From NCBI RefSeq assembly GCF_014541205.1, contig NZ_CP061280.1:2000798-2064797 (forward strand): a stretch of 64,000 nt of DNA. Direction: 5' to 3'. The DNA is from Mannheimia bovis (GTDB lineage Bacteria > Pseudomonadota > Gammaproteobacteria > Enterobacterales > Pasteurellaceae). A program made the translations under genes and the position numbers. The notes under the pieces are model-generated. The model saw nothing but the letters and a program-made list of their open reading frames with translations. It was not told the origin of the DNA and did no database searches. Within the stretch, counting starts at the first letter, position 1. Each line of letters starts with the position of its first letter. Shown piece after piece: positions 57,308-64,000 of the stretch.

Positions 57308-57403
57308 ATTTTCAAAAAAGTTCCCTAATTTAAAAAAAATTCTCGACAACTCTATTTTTTGGGGTAAATTAAACACTATTTTTATTACTTAAGGACAAAC
57401 ACA

Positions 57404-58780
57404 ATGTTATCTAACGAAGTTTTTATTTCGATTATCGTGTTATTAGTACTGAGCTTGCTTAGAATTAACGTGGTAATCGCTCTTATTATTTCGGCACTTA
57501 CCTGTGGCTTAATCGGCAATTTAGGTGTTGAAGGTGTCGGATTTACTGATGCACTACAAAAAACAATAAAAAGTTTTACCGGTGGCTTAGGTGGCGGTGC
57601 AGAAACAGCAATGAACTATGCCGTGCTTGGTGCTTTTGCAGTAGCTCTTTCAAAATCAGGCGTAACCGATTTATTAGCTTATAAAGTGATTAAATCATTC
57701 GGACACAGCCCGTCTGGTCGCTCTGTAACTTGGTTTAAATACATTGTATTATTTGTGCTAGTTGCTTTTGCAATGTCTTCACAAAACTTAATTCCAATTC
57801 ACATTGCCTTTATTCCTATCTTAATTCCACCACTATTAAGTGTGATGAATAAATTACAGATTGACCGCCGTGCGGTTGCTTGTGCTTTAACATTTGGTTT
57901 AACCGCCACGTATATGCTAATTCCGGCAGGTTTCGGGCAAATCTTTATTGAGAGCATTTTAGTAAAAAATATTAATCAAGCAGGCGAGCAATTTCAATTA
58001 GTGGCAACCACTGCTGAGATGACAAAAGCAATGCTTATTCCTGTATTAGGTATGATTGTTGGTTTACTTTTTGCATTCTTTATTTCATACCGTAAACCTC
58101 GTGTCTATGCAGAAAATACACCTGAACCAACTGTTGATGATATTGAAACTCGAGTAGCTAACGTTAAACCTTTCCATATCGGCATTAGCATTTTAGCAAT
58201 TGTCGCAACCTGTTCGGTACAATTAGCAACAAATTCAACCATTATCGGTGGTTTAGTCGGCTTAGTGATTTTTGCTCTGGGTGGCGTATTTAGATTAAAA
58301 GAGAGCAATGATGTTTTCCAAGCAGGCTTACGTTTAATGGCGATGATCGGCTTTGTGATGATTGCTGCTTCCGGTTTTGCCGGCGTGGTTAATTCAACCG
58401 GTGGTGTGCCAGCATTAGTGGAAAGCCTGCGTGATGTCATCTCATCAAAAGAGATGGCAGCATTATTAATGCTCGTAGTTGGCTTATTCATTACAATGGG
58501 AATTGGCTCATCATTCTCAACTGTACCTATTATTACCTCAATCTACGTGCCACTTTGTGTGTCTTTTGGTTTCTCACCACTTGCAACAATGGCGATTGTG
58601 GGTGTAGCAGCCGCATTAGGCGATGCAGGTTCTCCAGCATCAGATTCTACGCTTGGTCCAACATCAGGCTTGAACGCTGACGGCAAACACGACCACATTT
58701 GGGATTCCGTTGTGCCAACCTTTATCCACTTTAATATTCCACTATTAGTGTTTGGCTGGATTGCAGCAATGACACTTTAA
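57404..58780 (+). CDS. Na+/H+ antiporter-family membrane protein (HI0325-like)
   Basis: The 458-residue protein belongs to the Na+/H+ antiporter / ion-transporter superfamily (NhaC/YuiF-like, including H. influenzae HI0325). Ten to twelve hydrophobic helices are visible, with [21 protein letters not shown] and [31 protein letters not shown], the latter a conserved motif in the C-terminal part. Substrate may be Na+/H+ or an amino acid such as histidine; sequence does not decide. AAGGA precedes the ATG. Confidence 0.82.
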   Translation: MLSNEVFISIIVLLVLSLLRINVVIALIISALTCGLIGNLGVEGVGFTDALQKTIKSFTGGLGGGAETAMNYAVLGAFAVALSKSGVTDLLAYKVIKSFGHSPSGRSVTWFKYIVLFVLVAFAMSSQNLIPIHIAFIPILIPPLLSVMNKLQIDRRAVACALTFGLTATYMLIPAGFGQIFIESILVKNINQAGEQFQLVATTAEMTKAMLIPVLGMIVGLLFAFFISYRKPRVYAENTPEPTVDDIETRVANVKPFHIGISILAIVATCSVQLATNSTIIGGLVGLVIFALGGVFRLKESNDVFQAGLRLMAMIGFVMIAASGFAGVVNSTGGVPALVESLRDVISSKEMAALLMLVVGLFITMGIGSSFSTVPIITSIYVPLCVSFGFSPLATMAIVGVAAALGDAGSPASDSTLGPTSGLNADGKHDHIWDSVVPTFIHFNIPLLVFGWIAAMTL

Positions 58781-58809
58781 GTTATAATACGCAAAATTTT
58801 GCGAAAAAA

Positions 58810-58837
58810 AGACCGCTTGTAAACTCACAAGCGGTCT
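58810..58837 (+). terminator. Uptake-signal dyad terminator before xthA
   Basis: AGACCGCTTGT (58810-58820) pairs with ACAAGCGGTCT (58827-58837) over a 6-base loop and is followed by ATTTTCATTT. It ends the antiporter-like gene. Confidence 0.8.
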
Positions 58838-58874
58838 ATTTTCATTTATATTTTACAAAATCAGGTTACATAGA

Positions 58875-59678
58875 ATGAAGTTTATCTCTTTTAATATCAA
58901 TGGATTGCGAGCTCGTCCACATCAGCTTGAAGCCATTATCGAAAAACACCAACCAGATGTATTAGGATTACAAGAAATCAAAGTGGCTGATGAAGATTTC
59001 CCTTACGACTTAGTCAATCATTTGGGCTATCACGTTTTCCATCACGGACAAAAAGGGCATTATGGCGTTGCCTTATTAACTAAAAAAGAGCCTATTGCTG
59101 TGCGTAAAGGCTTCCCAACCGATATGTTAGATGCTCAAAAGCGAATGATTATGGCAGATATCGAAACCGATTTTGGCGTTTTAACCGTGTTAAACGGCTA
59201 TTTTCCACAAGGAGAAAATCGTAGCCACGAAACCAAATTCCCTGCCAAGCAGAAATTCTATGCCGATTTGCAACACTACTTGGAAACCGAGCTAAAGCCA
59301 GAAAATCCAATTATCATTATGGGCGATATGAATATCAGCCCAACAGATTTAGACATCGGCATCGGCGAGCCGAACCGTAAACGTTGGTTGCGTGATGGTA
59401 AATGCTCTTTCTTACCCGAAGAACGGGAATGGTTAGATCGCTTACACAGCTACGGTTTAGTTGATACTTTCCGTGTTGCTAACCCGGAAGTAAACGATAA
59501 ATTCTCGTGGTTTGATTATCGATCTAAAGGCTTTGACGACAATCGCGGCTTGCGTATTGATTTAATTCTCGCCTCAAAATCACTTGCTGAGCGTTGTGTA
59601 GAAACAGGAATTGATTTAGAAATTCGTGCGATGGAAAAACCATCTGACCACTCCCCTGTTTGGGCAACCTTTAAATAA
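58875..59678 (+). CDS. xthA: Exodeoxyribonuclease III
   Basis: XthA is the AP endonuclease and 3'-5' exonuclease of base-excision repair. The 267-residue protein has [14 protein letters not shown], the metal-ligand Glu in [19 protein letters not shown] with the catalytic Asp and Asn, and [10 protein letters not shown] with the catalytic His at the C-terminus. Length matches E. coli (268). A second uptake-signal terminator follows. Confidence 0.96.
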   Translation: MKFISFNINGLRARPHQLEAIIEKHQPDVLGLQEIKVADEDFPYDLVNHLGYHVFHHGQKGHYGVALLTKKEPIAVRKGFPTDMLDAQKRMIMADIETDFGVLTVLNGYFPQGENRSHETKFPAKQKFYADLQHYLETELKPENPIIIMGDMNISPTDLDIGIGEPNRKRWLRDGKCSFLPEEREWLDRLHSYGLVDTFRVANPEVNDKFSWFDYRSKGFDDNRGLRIDLILASKSLAERCVETGIDLEIRAMEKPSDHSPVWATFK

Positions 59679-59701
59679 TTTGCAAAAAAATTTACTTTTT
59701 T

Positions 59702-59737
59702 AACCGCTTGTAGTGCTTTCACAAGCGGTTGTTTTTT
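59702..59737 (+). terminator. Uptake-signal dyad terminator after xthA
   Basis: AACCGCTTGT (59702-59711) pairs with ACAAGCGGTT (59721-59730) over a 9-base loop and is followed by GTTTTTT. Confidence 0.85.
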
Positions 59738-59824
59738 CTCACTTTTTTGCATTTTCACGTCATACTATATCCCTTTTCAAATTTGTGCTACAATCAAACA
59801 CTATTTTTAGACTATATTTAGATT

Positions 59825-60409
59825 ATGAATACACGCTTAACCGTTATTTTACTGATTATTGTTGCCATACTCGGCGGTTGGTATTACAGCTTACAAGAGA
59901 AAGATAACACAGGGCTTGATCAGCTGATTAAAAAGGAAGGGCAGCCTGAATATGTAGGGAATAAAATGTCCACCACAGTTTATGATTTGAAAGGCAATCC
60001 ACAATATTTCGCTCAGGCTACGGAAATCAAACGTTATGAATCCACCGAGCGAACCGAGTTTTTTAAACCTTTTATTGAACTTTTTGCGAAAGAATCTACG
60101 CAAAAACAATGGAAAATCAGTGCTGATTACGCTGAAATTACCAAAGAAAAAATGCTCAATTTAAAAGGTAATATCAAACTTGATGCGTTAGATCCTGCCT
60201 CCCGTTTACAACAAATCACTACAGATACTTTAACCGTTGATTTAAATACGCAGGATATTTTTACCGAAAGTACGGTCAAATCAATAGGTTCTGGTTTTAC
60301 GACAACAGGGGTTGGATTAAAAGGTAACTTAAAACAGCAGGTTACCACCTTGCAAAAAGAAGTAAAATCTTACATTGAACCGACTATTATTAAAGAAACA
60401 AAAGAATAA
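59825..60409 (+). CDS. lptC: LPS export protein LptC
   Basis: LptC is the bitopic inner-membrane component that passes lipopolysaccharide from LptB2FG to LptA. The 194-residue protein has one N-terminal membrane helix (about 5-22) and a beta-rich periplasmic domain with YDLKGNPQYFAQATEIKRYE and LNLKGNIKLDA. It starts lptC-lptA-lptB-ptsN-rapZ. Confidence 0.92.
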   Translation: MNTRLTVILLIIVAILGGWYYSLQEKDNTGLDQLIKKEGQPEYVGNKMSTTVYDLKGNPQYFAQATEIKRYESTERTEFFKPFIELFAKESTQKQWKISADYAEITKEKMLNLKGNIKLDALDPASRLQQITTDTLTVDLNTQDIFTESTVKSIGSGFTTTGVGLKGNLKQQVTTLQKEVKSYIEPTIIKETKE

Positions 60410-60433
60410 TTTGCTTTTGGATAAGGAATAAAA

Positions 60434-60940
60434 ATGAAATTAATGTTTAAATCTATTTTAGTAACAATGTTACTAGGTAGCAGTTTTTCAGCTTATGCGT
60501 TAAAAGGTGATACCGATCAACCTATCAATATTGATTCGGGCAGCCAATCTTTAGATATGACAAATAATATCGTTACCTTTAGCGACAACGTAGTGATTAC
60601 ACAAGGCTCTATTAAAGTAACTGCTGAAAATGTAAAAATTACTCGTCAAGAGGGTAAAAAAGAAACCATTGATGCCACAGGTTCGCCTGTTACCTTTCAA
60701 CAAACATTGGACAATGGTAAGCCAGTAAATGGCAAAGGCAGCAGTGTTCACTATGACTTAAATTCGGAATTTTTAACCTTAATCGGCAATGCTGAATTAA
60801 AACAGCAAGGTAGTTTTATTAAAGCTGAAAAAATTACTTACGATGTAAAAAAACAGCAACTCAAAGCAACTAGCGGCGGTAAATCACGTGTAAAAACCGT
60901 GTTAATTCCAAACGAACTTCAAGATAACAAGAAAAAATAG
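60434..60940 (+). CDS. lptA: LPS transport periplasmic protein LptA
   Basis: LptA forms the periplasmic bridge for LPS between LptC and LptD. The 168-residue precursor has a signal peptide (MKLMFKSILVTMLLGSSFSAYA, cut near 22), then LKGDTDQPINIDSGSQSLD and the OstA-type beta repeats (ITQGSIKVTAENVKITRQ). AAGGA precedes the ATG. lptB is 9 bases downstream. Confidence 0.93.
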   Translation: MKLMFKSILVTMLLGSSFSAYALKGDTDQPINIDSGSQSLDMTNNIVTFSDNVVITQGSIKVTAENVKITRQEGKKETIDATGSPVTFQQTLDNGKPVNGKGSSVHYDLNSEFLTLIGNAELKQQGSFIKAEKITYDVKKQQLKATSGGKSRVKTVLIPNELQDNKKK

Positions 60941-60949
60941 GGTTAGTCT

Positions 60950-61675
60950 ATGTCTGTACTTTATGCAGAACATTTAGCGAAAAGTTATAAACAACGCCAA
61001 GTGGTAAAAGATGTCAGTCTGAATGTAAAATCAGGTGAAATTGTTGGCTTGCTTGGTCCGAACGGTGCAGGTAAAACAACTACTTTCTATATGGTTGTTG
61101 GGTTGGTTCGCCACGATCACGGTACAATTCGCATTGATAATGAAGATATCAGTACATTACCAATGCACGACCGAGCCAAACAAGGCATTGGCTATCTGCC
61201 GCAAGAAGCCTCAATTTTCCGCCGTTTGAGCGTGTATGATAATTTAATGTCTGTGCTACAAGTGCGTAAAGATATTAATAACGAACAACGTAAAGCTCGT
61301 GCTGAGGAACTTATTGCTGAATTTCATATTGAGCACATCCGCAACAGTTTAGGGCAATCGCTCTCCGGTGGAGAACGTCGTCGTGTGGAAATTGCCCGTG
61401 CATTAGCTGCAAATCCGAAATTTATTCTGTTAGATGAACCCTTCGCCGGAGTTGATCCTATCTCGGTGATCGATATAAAAAAAATTATTGTGAATTTAAA
61501 AGAGCGTGGTTTAGGCGTTCTGATTACCGACCACAACGTGCGTGAAACCTTAGATGTATGCGAACGTGCTTATATTGTAGGGAGTGGTGAAATGATTGCC
61601 AGTGGTACGCCACAGCAAGTGCTTGAAAATCCGGATGTAAAACGTGTTTATTTAGGCGATCAATTCAAACTTTAA
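60950..61675 (+). CDS. lptB: LPS export ATPase LptB
   Basis: LptB powers the LptB2FGC complex. The 241-residue protein has Walker [11 protein letters not shown] (about 36-45), the Q-loop LPQEASIF, signature [10 protein letters not shown], Walker [13 protein letters not shown] and the switch His in ITDHNV, all as in E. coli LptB. A small hairpin follows. Confidence 0.97.
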   Translation: MSVLYAEHLAKSYKQRQVVKDVSLNVKSGEIVGLLGPNGAGKTTTFYMVVGLVRHDHGTIRIDNEDISTLPMHDRAKQGIGYLPQEASIFRRLSVYDNLMSVLQVRKDINNEQRKARAEELIAEFHIEHIRNSLGQSLSGGERRRVEIARALAANPKFILLDEPFAGVDPISVIDIKKIIVNLKERGLGVLITDHNVRETLDVCERAYIVGSGEMIASGTPQQVLENPDVKRVYLGDQFKL

Positions 61676-61677
61676 CT

Positions 61678-61699
61678 AAATCCCCTTTTTAGGGGATTT
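61678..61699 (+). terminator. Hairpin between lptB and ptsN
   Basis: AAATCCCC (61678-61685) pairs with GGGGATTT (61692-61699) over a 6-base loop, followed by CATCTTT. The T-tract is weak, so read-through into ptsN is likely. Confidence 0.5.
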
Positions 61700-61717
61700 C
61701 ATCTTTAGATGAAAATT

Positions 61718-62248
61718 ATGACAAAATTAACAGAATTTTTAAGCCCGGAAAACATTCGTCAAGGCGTGTTAGTTTCCAGTAAAAAACGGGCGTTAGAGTT
61801 AGTGGGAAAAGTGATAGCCGAATCCATTAATCAACCACACTTACAACAAGCAGAAACACAGAATGAAGCCATCTGCCCTATTGACTGTTTTGCGAATTTA
61901 TTTAAGCGTGAAAAGTTAGGTTCTACAGGTTTAAATCAAGGTATTGCACTTCCTCACGCAAAATTACCCGCTTGCGAAACCTTAACATTAGATAAACCAA
62001 TTGCGGTATTTTTGCAGTTAGAAGAAGCTATTGATTATGAAGCACAAGACAACAAAGATGTTGATCTTATTTATGCTATTATGTTCCCTGAAAATAGCTG
62101 CGAGCAATATAAAAGCTGCTTGCCACAAATTGCTAAACAATTAACGGATAAATCCTTATTAAAACAACTCCGAGCAGCAGAATCAGCAGAGGATATTTGG
62201 CAAATTTTGGTGTATGCTGATAATCACCCAAAAGATGAAGAAGAATAG
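61718..62248 (+). CDS. ptsN: Nitrogen-related PTS enzyme IIA (PtsN)
   Basis: The 176-residue protein is the EIIA-Ntr type of regulatory phosphotransferase, which affects potassium and nitrogen metabolism in other bacteria. The phosphorylatable His lies in GIALPHAK (near residue 74), in the mannitol/fructose-type EIIA fold. Two in-frame ATGs (61709 and 61718) are possible; neither has a strong ribosome site, and 61718 gives MTKLTEFLSPENI. It precedes rapZ by 9 bases, the conserved lptB-ptsN-rapZ neighbourhood. rpoN and hpf, usually between, are absent here. Confidence 0.88.
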   Translation: MTKLTEFLSPENIRQGVLVSSKKRALELVGKVIAESINQPHLQQAETQNEAICPIDCFANLFKREKLGSTGLNQGIALPHAKLPACETLTLDKPIAVFLQLEEAIDYEAQDNKDVDLIYAIMFPENSCEQYKSCLPQIAKQLTDKSLLKQLRAAESAEDIWQILVYADNHPKDEEE

Positions 62249-62257
62249 TGAGGCAAT

Positions 62258-63124
62258 ATGGAATTAATCATTATCAGTGGGCATTCCGGCTCCGGTAAGT
62301 CAGTGGCATTAAGAGCATTAGAAGATGCTGGTTATTACTGCGTTGATAATATTCCTTTAGCGTTAATTCCAACCTTAACCTACTATCTTACCCAAGAAAA
62401 TCGTTCTGCGGTCATTAGCTTAGATATTCGCAATCTACCGAATACGCCTAATGCCATTGAAGAGTTAATCACTCAGCTTGAACCTTTAAATGCTAAGCTG
62501 ATTTTCTTAGATTGTGATCGTAATACGCTCATTCGCCGTTATAGCGACTCTCGTCGTATTCATCCACTCTCCACTCAAAATGATCTTTCATTGGAAGGAG
62601 CTATTGATCTCGAACGGAAATTGCTTGAGCCATTAGTACAAAATGCTAACTATATTATTGATACCAGCAATCTCTCTTCACACGAGTTGGCAGAAAATCT
62701 ACGTCATTTATTAAAAGGTTCTAGCGATAAAGAACTTAAAATTATTTTCCAATCCTTCGGTTTTAAATACGGCTTGCCTGCCGATGCCGATTATGTGTTT
62801 GATGTCCGTTTTTTACCTAACCCGCATTGGAACCCAGAATTACGCCCAATGACCGGTTTGGAACAGCCTGTGATCGATTTTTTAGAACGCCAAACCGACG
62901 TACATAATTTCATCTACCAAACACGCAACTATTTAGAAATGTGGCTACCAATGTTAGAGAAAAATAACCGTAGCTATCTGACTATTGCGATTGGTTGTAC
63001 CGGCGGGAAACACCGTTCTGTATTTATTGCCGAGCAATTGGCAAAATATTTCCAAGCGAAAGGCAAGAATGTACAAATTCGCCATAAAAGTTTGGAAAAA
63101 CATCATAAAAAAACCTCTAATTAG
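62258..63124 (+). CDS. rapZ: RNase adaptor protein RapZ
   Basis: RapZ binds small RNAs such as GlmZ and guides RNase E, regulating glucosamine-6-phosphate synthesis in enteric bacteria. The 288-residue protein has the P-loop GHSGSGKS (8-15), SRRIHPLS, the DTSNLS segment and the C-terminal region [19 protein letters not shown]. GlmZ-type RNAs were not seen in this window. It follows ptsN closely. Confidence 0.95.
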   Translation: MELIIISGHSGSGKSVALRALEDAGYYCVDNIPLALIPTLTYYLTQENRSAVISLDIRNLPNTPNAIEELITQLEPLNAKLIFLDCDRNTLIRRYSDSRRIHPLSTQNDLSLEGAIDLERKLLEPLVQNANYIIDTSNLSSHELAENLRHLLKGSSDKELKIIFQSFGFKYGLPADADYVFDVRFLPNPHWNPELRPMTGLEQPVIDFLERQTDVHNFIYQTRNYLEMWLPMLEKNNRSYLTIAIGCTGGKHRSVFIAEQLAKYFQAKGKNVQIRHKSLEKHHKKTSN

Positions 63125-63131
63125 TTAAGCT

Positions 63132-63189
63132 ACAAGCGGTTAAATTTCTTCCATAAATTGCAATTTTTAGAAAAATTTTGACCGCTTGT
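63132..63189 (+). terminator. Uptake-signal hairpin after rapZ
   Basis: ACAAGCGGT (63132-63140) with following TTAAATTT pairs with the AAATTTTGACCGCTTGT region ending at 63189. The stem has mismatches. It separates rapZ from the next gene. Confidence 0.55.
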
Positions 63190-63211
63190 AAATTTTGAAA
63201 TGTAATCAGTT

Positions 63212-64000
63212 ATGAAATCTACAGATATTGTTATTATTGGCGGCGGAATGGTTGGGCTTGCTCTTGCAGGATTATTAAAAGAGACCAACTGCCAAATTAA
63301 AATCATTGAAAAAAACACGCCTCAATTTGATGATAGCAAAACTCACCACCGTGTCAGTGCTATCAACGCCTCAAGCCAAAAAATGTTGGAGCAAATTGGA
63401 GCATTCCAACAAATTCCCGAACATCGCCTCTCCCCTTATACTGAAATGTTTGTTTGGGAAAAAGACAGCTTTGCCAACATTCATTTCGATAATAACGATG
63501 CCGAAATTAAGCAGTTAGGCTTATCACAACTTGGCTTTATTATTGAAAATGCGGTTATTCAACACTCTCTTTGGCAACAAGTATCTCAACAATCCAATGT
63601 GGAATATATTGTCGCAACCCCGAAAACATTAGGTATAAGCGAGAATGGGGCATTTTTAACACTCGATAATGGTGAAATGATCTCAGCTAAATTAGTGGTA
63701 GGTGCTGATGGAGCAAATTCTTGGGTTCGTCATCAAACTAAAATCCCCTTAACCAGCAAAGATTATCAACATACCGCCTTAGTGTGTAATGTAAAAACAA
63801 CGGAAAAGCATAATAAAACTGCTCGTCAAATCTTTGCTGAAGATAGCATTTTGGCTTTCTTACCAATGGCAGATGAAAATCTTTGCTCAATTGTTTGGTC
63901 ATTACCACCAGAAAAAGCCAAAACCTTGAGCGATTGCAGCGAGCACGACTTTAATAAAGCTCTAAGCATTGCCTTTGATAATCAACTTGGCTTATGCGAA
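63212..64000 (+). CDS. ubiI: Ubiquinone biosynthesis FAD-dependent hydroxylase UbiI (partial)
   Basis: This gene begins at ATG 63212 and runs off the right edge; 263 codons are present. The N-terminal FAD motif IIGGGMVGLALAG (about 8-20) and the segments RVSAINASS, KDSFANIHFD, FIIENAVIQHSLW, LVVGADGANSWVRH and ILAFLPMADENLCSIVWSLPPE match E. coli UbiI (VisC), which hydroxylates C5 of the ubiquinone ring, more closely than UbiF or UbiH. Only the C-terminal part of the protein is missing from the window. Confidence 0.9.
   Translation, partial: MKSTDIVIIGGGMVGLALAGLLKETNCQIKIIEKNTPQFDDSKTHHRVSAINASSQKMLEQIGAFQQIPEHRLSPYTEMFVWEKDSFANIHFDNNDAEIKQLGLSQLGFIIENAVIQHSLWQQVSQQSNVEYIVATPKTLGISENGAFLTLDNGEMISAKLVVGADGANSWVRHQTKIPLTSKDYQHTALVCNVKTTEKHNKTARQIFAEDSILAFLPMADENLCSIVWSLPPEKAKTLSDCSEHDFNKALSIAFDNQLGLCE

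Overview
The window looks like chromosome from a member of the Pasteurellaceae in the Actinobacillus pleuropneumoniae-type uptake-sequence group (Actinobacillus, Mannheimia, Bibersteinia, Glaesserella and relatives). The 9-10 base core ACAAGCGGT(C), the DNA uptake signal of that group, recurs roughly thirty times on both strands, often as inverted pairs forming terminator hairpins, while I saw no comparable abundance of the Haemophilus influenzae core AAGTGCGGT. Proteins resemble H. influenzae and E. coli orthologues, and composition is AT-rich. The sequence alone does not settle the genus or species. I saw no rRNA, tRNA, insertion sequence, prophage, integrase or CRISPR array.

Layout. 1-8.9 kb: purM (with a PurR box), uppP, tehB, hpaC-like and yciU-like genes, rsmD, then ftsY-ftsE-ftsX and metR. 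9-18.9 kb: asd, sodC, aspA (with an FNR/CRP site), a lone sapF, the glycolytic pair pgk-fbaA, a DASS anion symporter and an NSS symporter. 18.9-24.2 kb: aroK-aroB-dam and mrcA. 24.2-27.8 kb: the competence operon comABCDE, diverging from mrcA, with a probable CRP-S site over the mrcA start codon. 27.9-32.2 kb: nusB-thiL-pgpA-rhtB-like and ruvAB. 32.2-34.5 kb: a three-gene phospholipid-type cluster (CDP-alcohol phosphotransferase, acyltransferase, CdsA-like). 34.7-38.1 kb: oppB-oppC and a fused double ATPase, without oppA.

38.2-55.5 kb holds a complete maltose/maltodextrin regulon. malK-lamB-malM and malE-malF-malG-malS diverge from a 357 bp control region with three CRP sites and a MalT box; malT and malP-malQ diverge from a second control region. 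LamB, MalM and MalS handle dextrins in the outer membrane and periplasm, MalEFGK2 imports them, MalP and MalQ degrade them, and MalT plus CRP regulate expression. The MalT-box to -10 spacing is the same at malE and malP.

55.5-64 kb: a YidE-type transporter, an Na+/H+-antiporter-like protein, xthA, lptC-lptA-lptB-ptsN-rapZ and the 5' part of ubiI, which runs off the right end.

Most genes are core housekeeping genes with clear orthologues. The least explained parts are the lipid cluster, with its altered CDP-alcohol phosphotransferase motif, the orphan SapF with substituted catalytic residues, and the fused Opp ATPase. I do not see a clearly new system, and functional claims beyond family assignment are inference.
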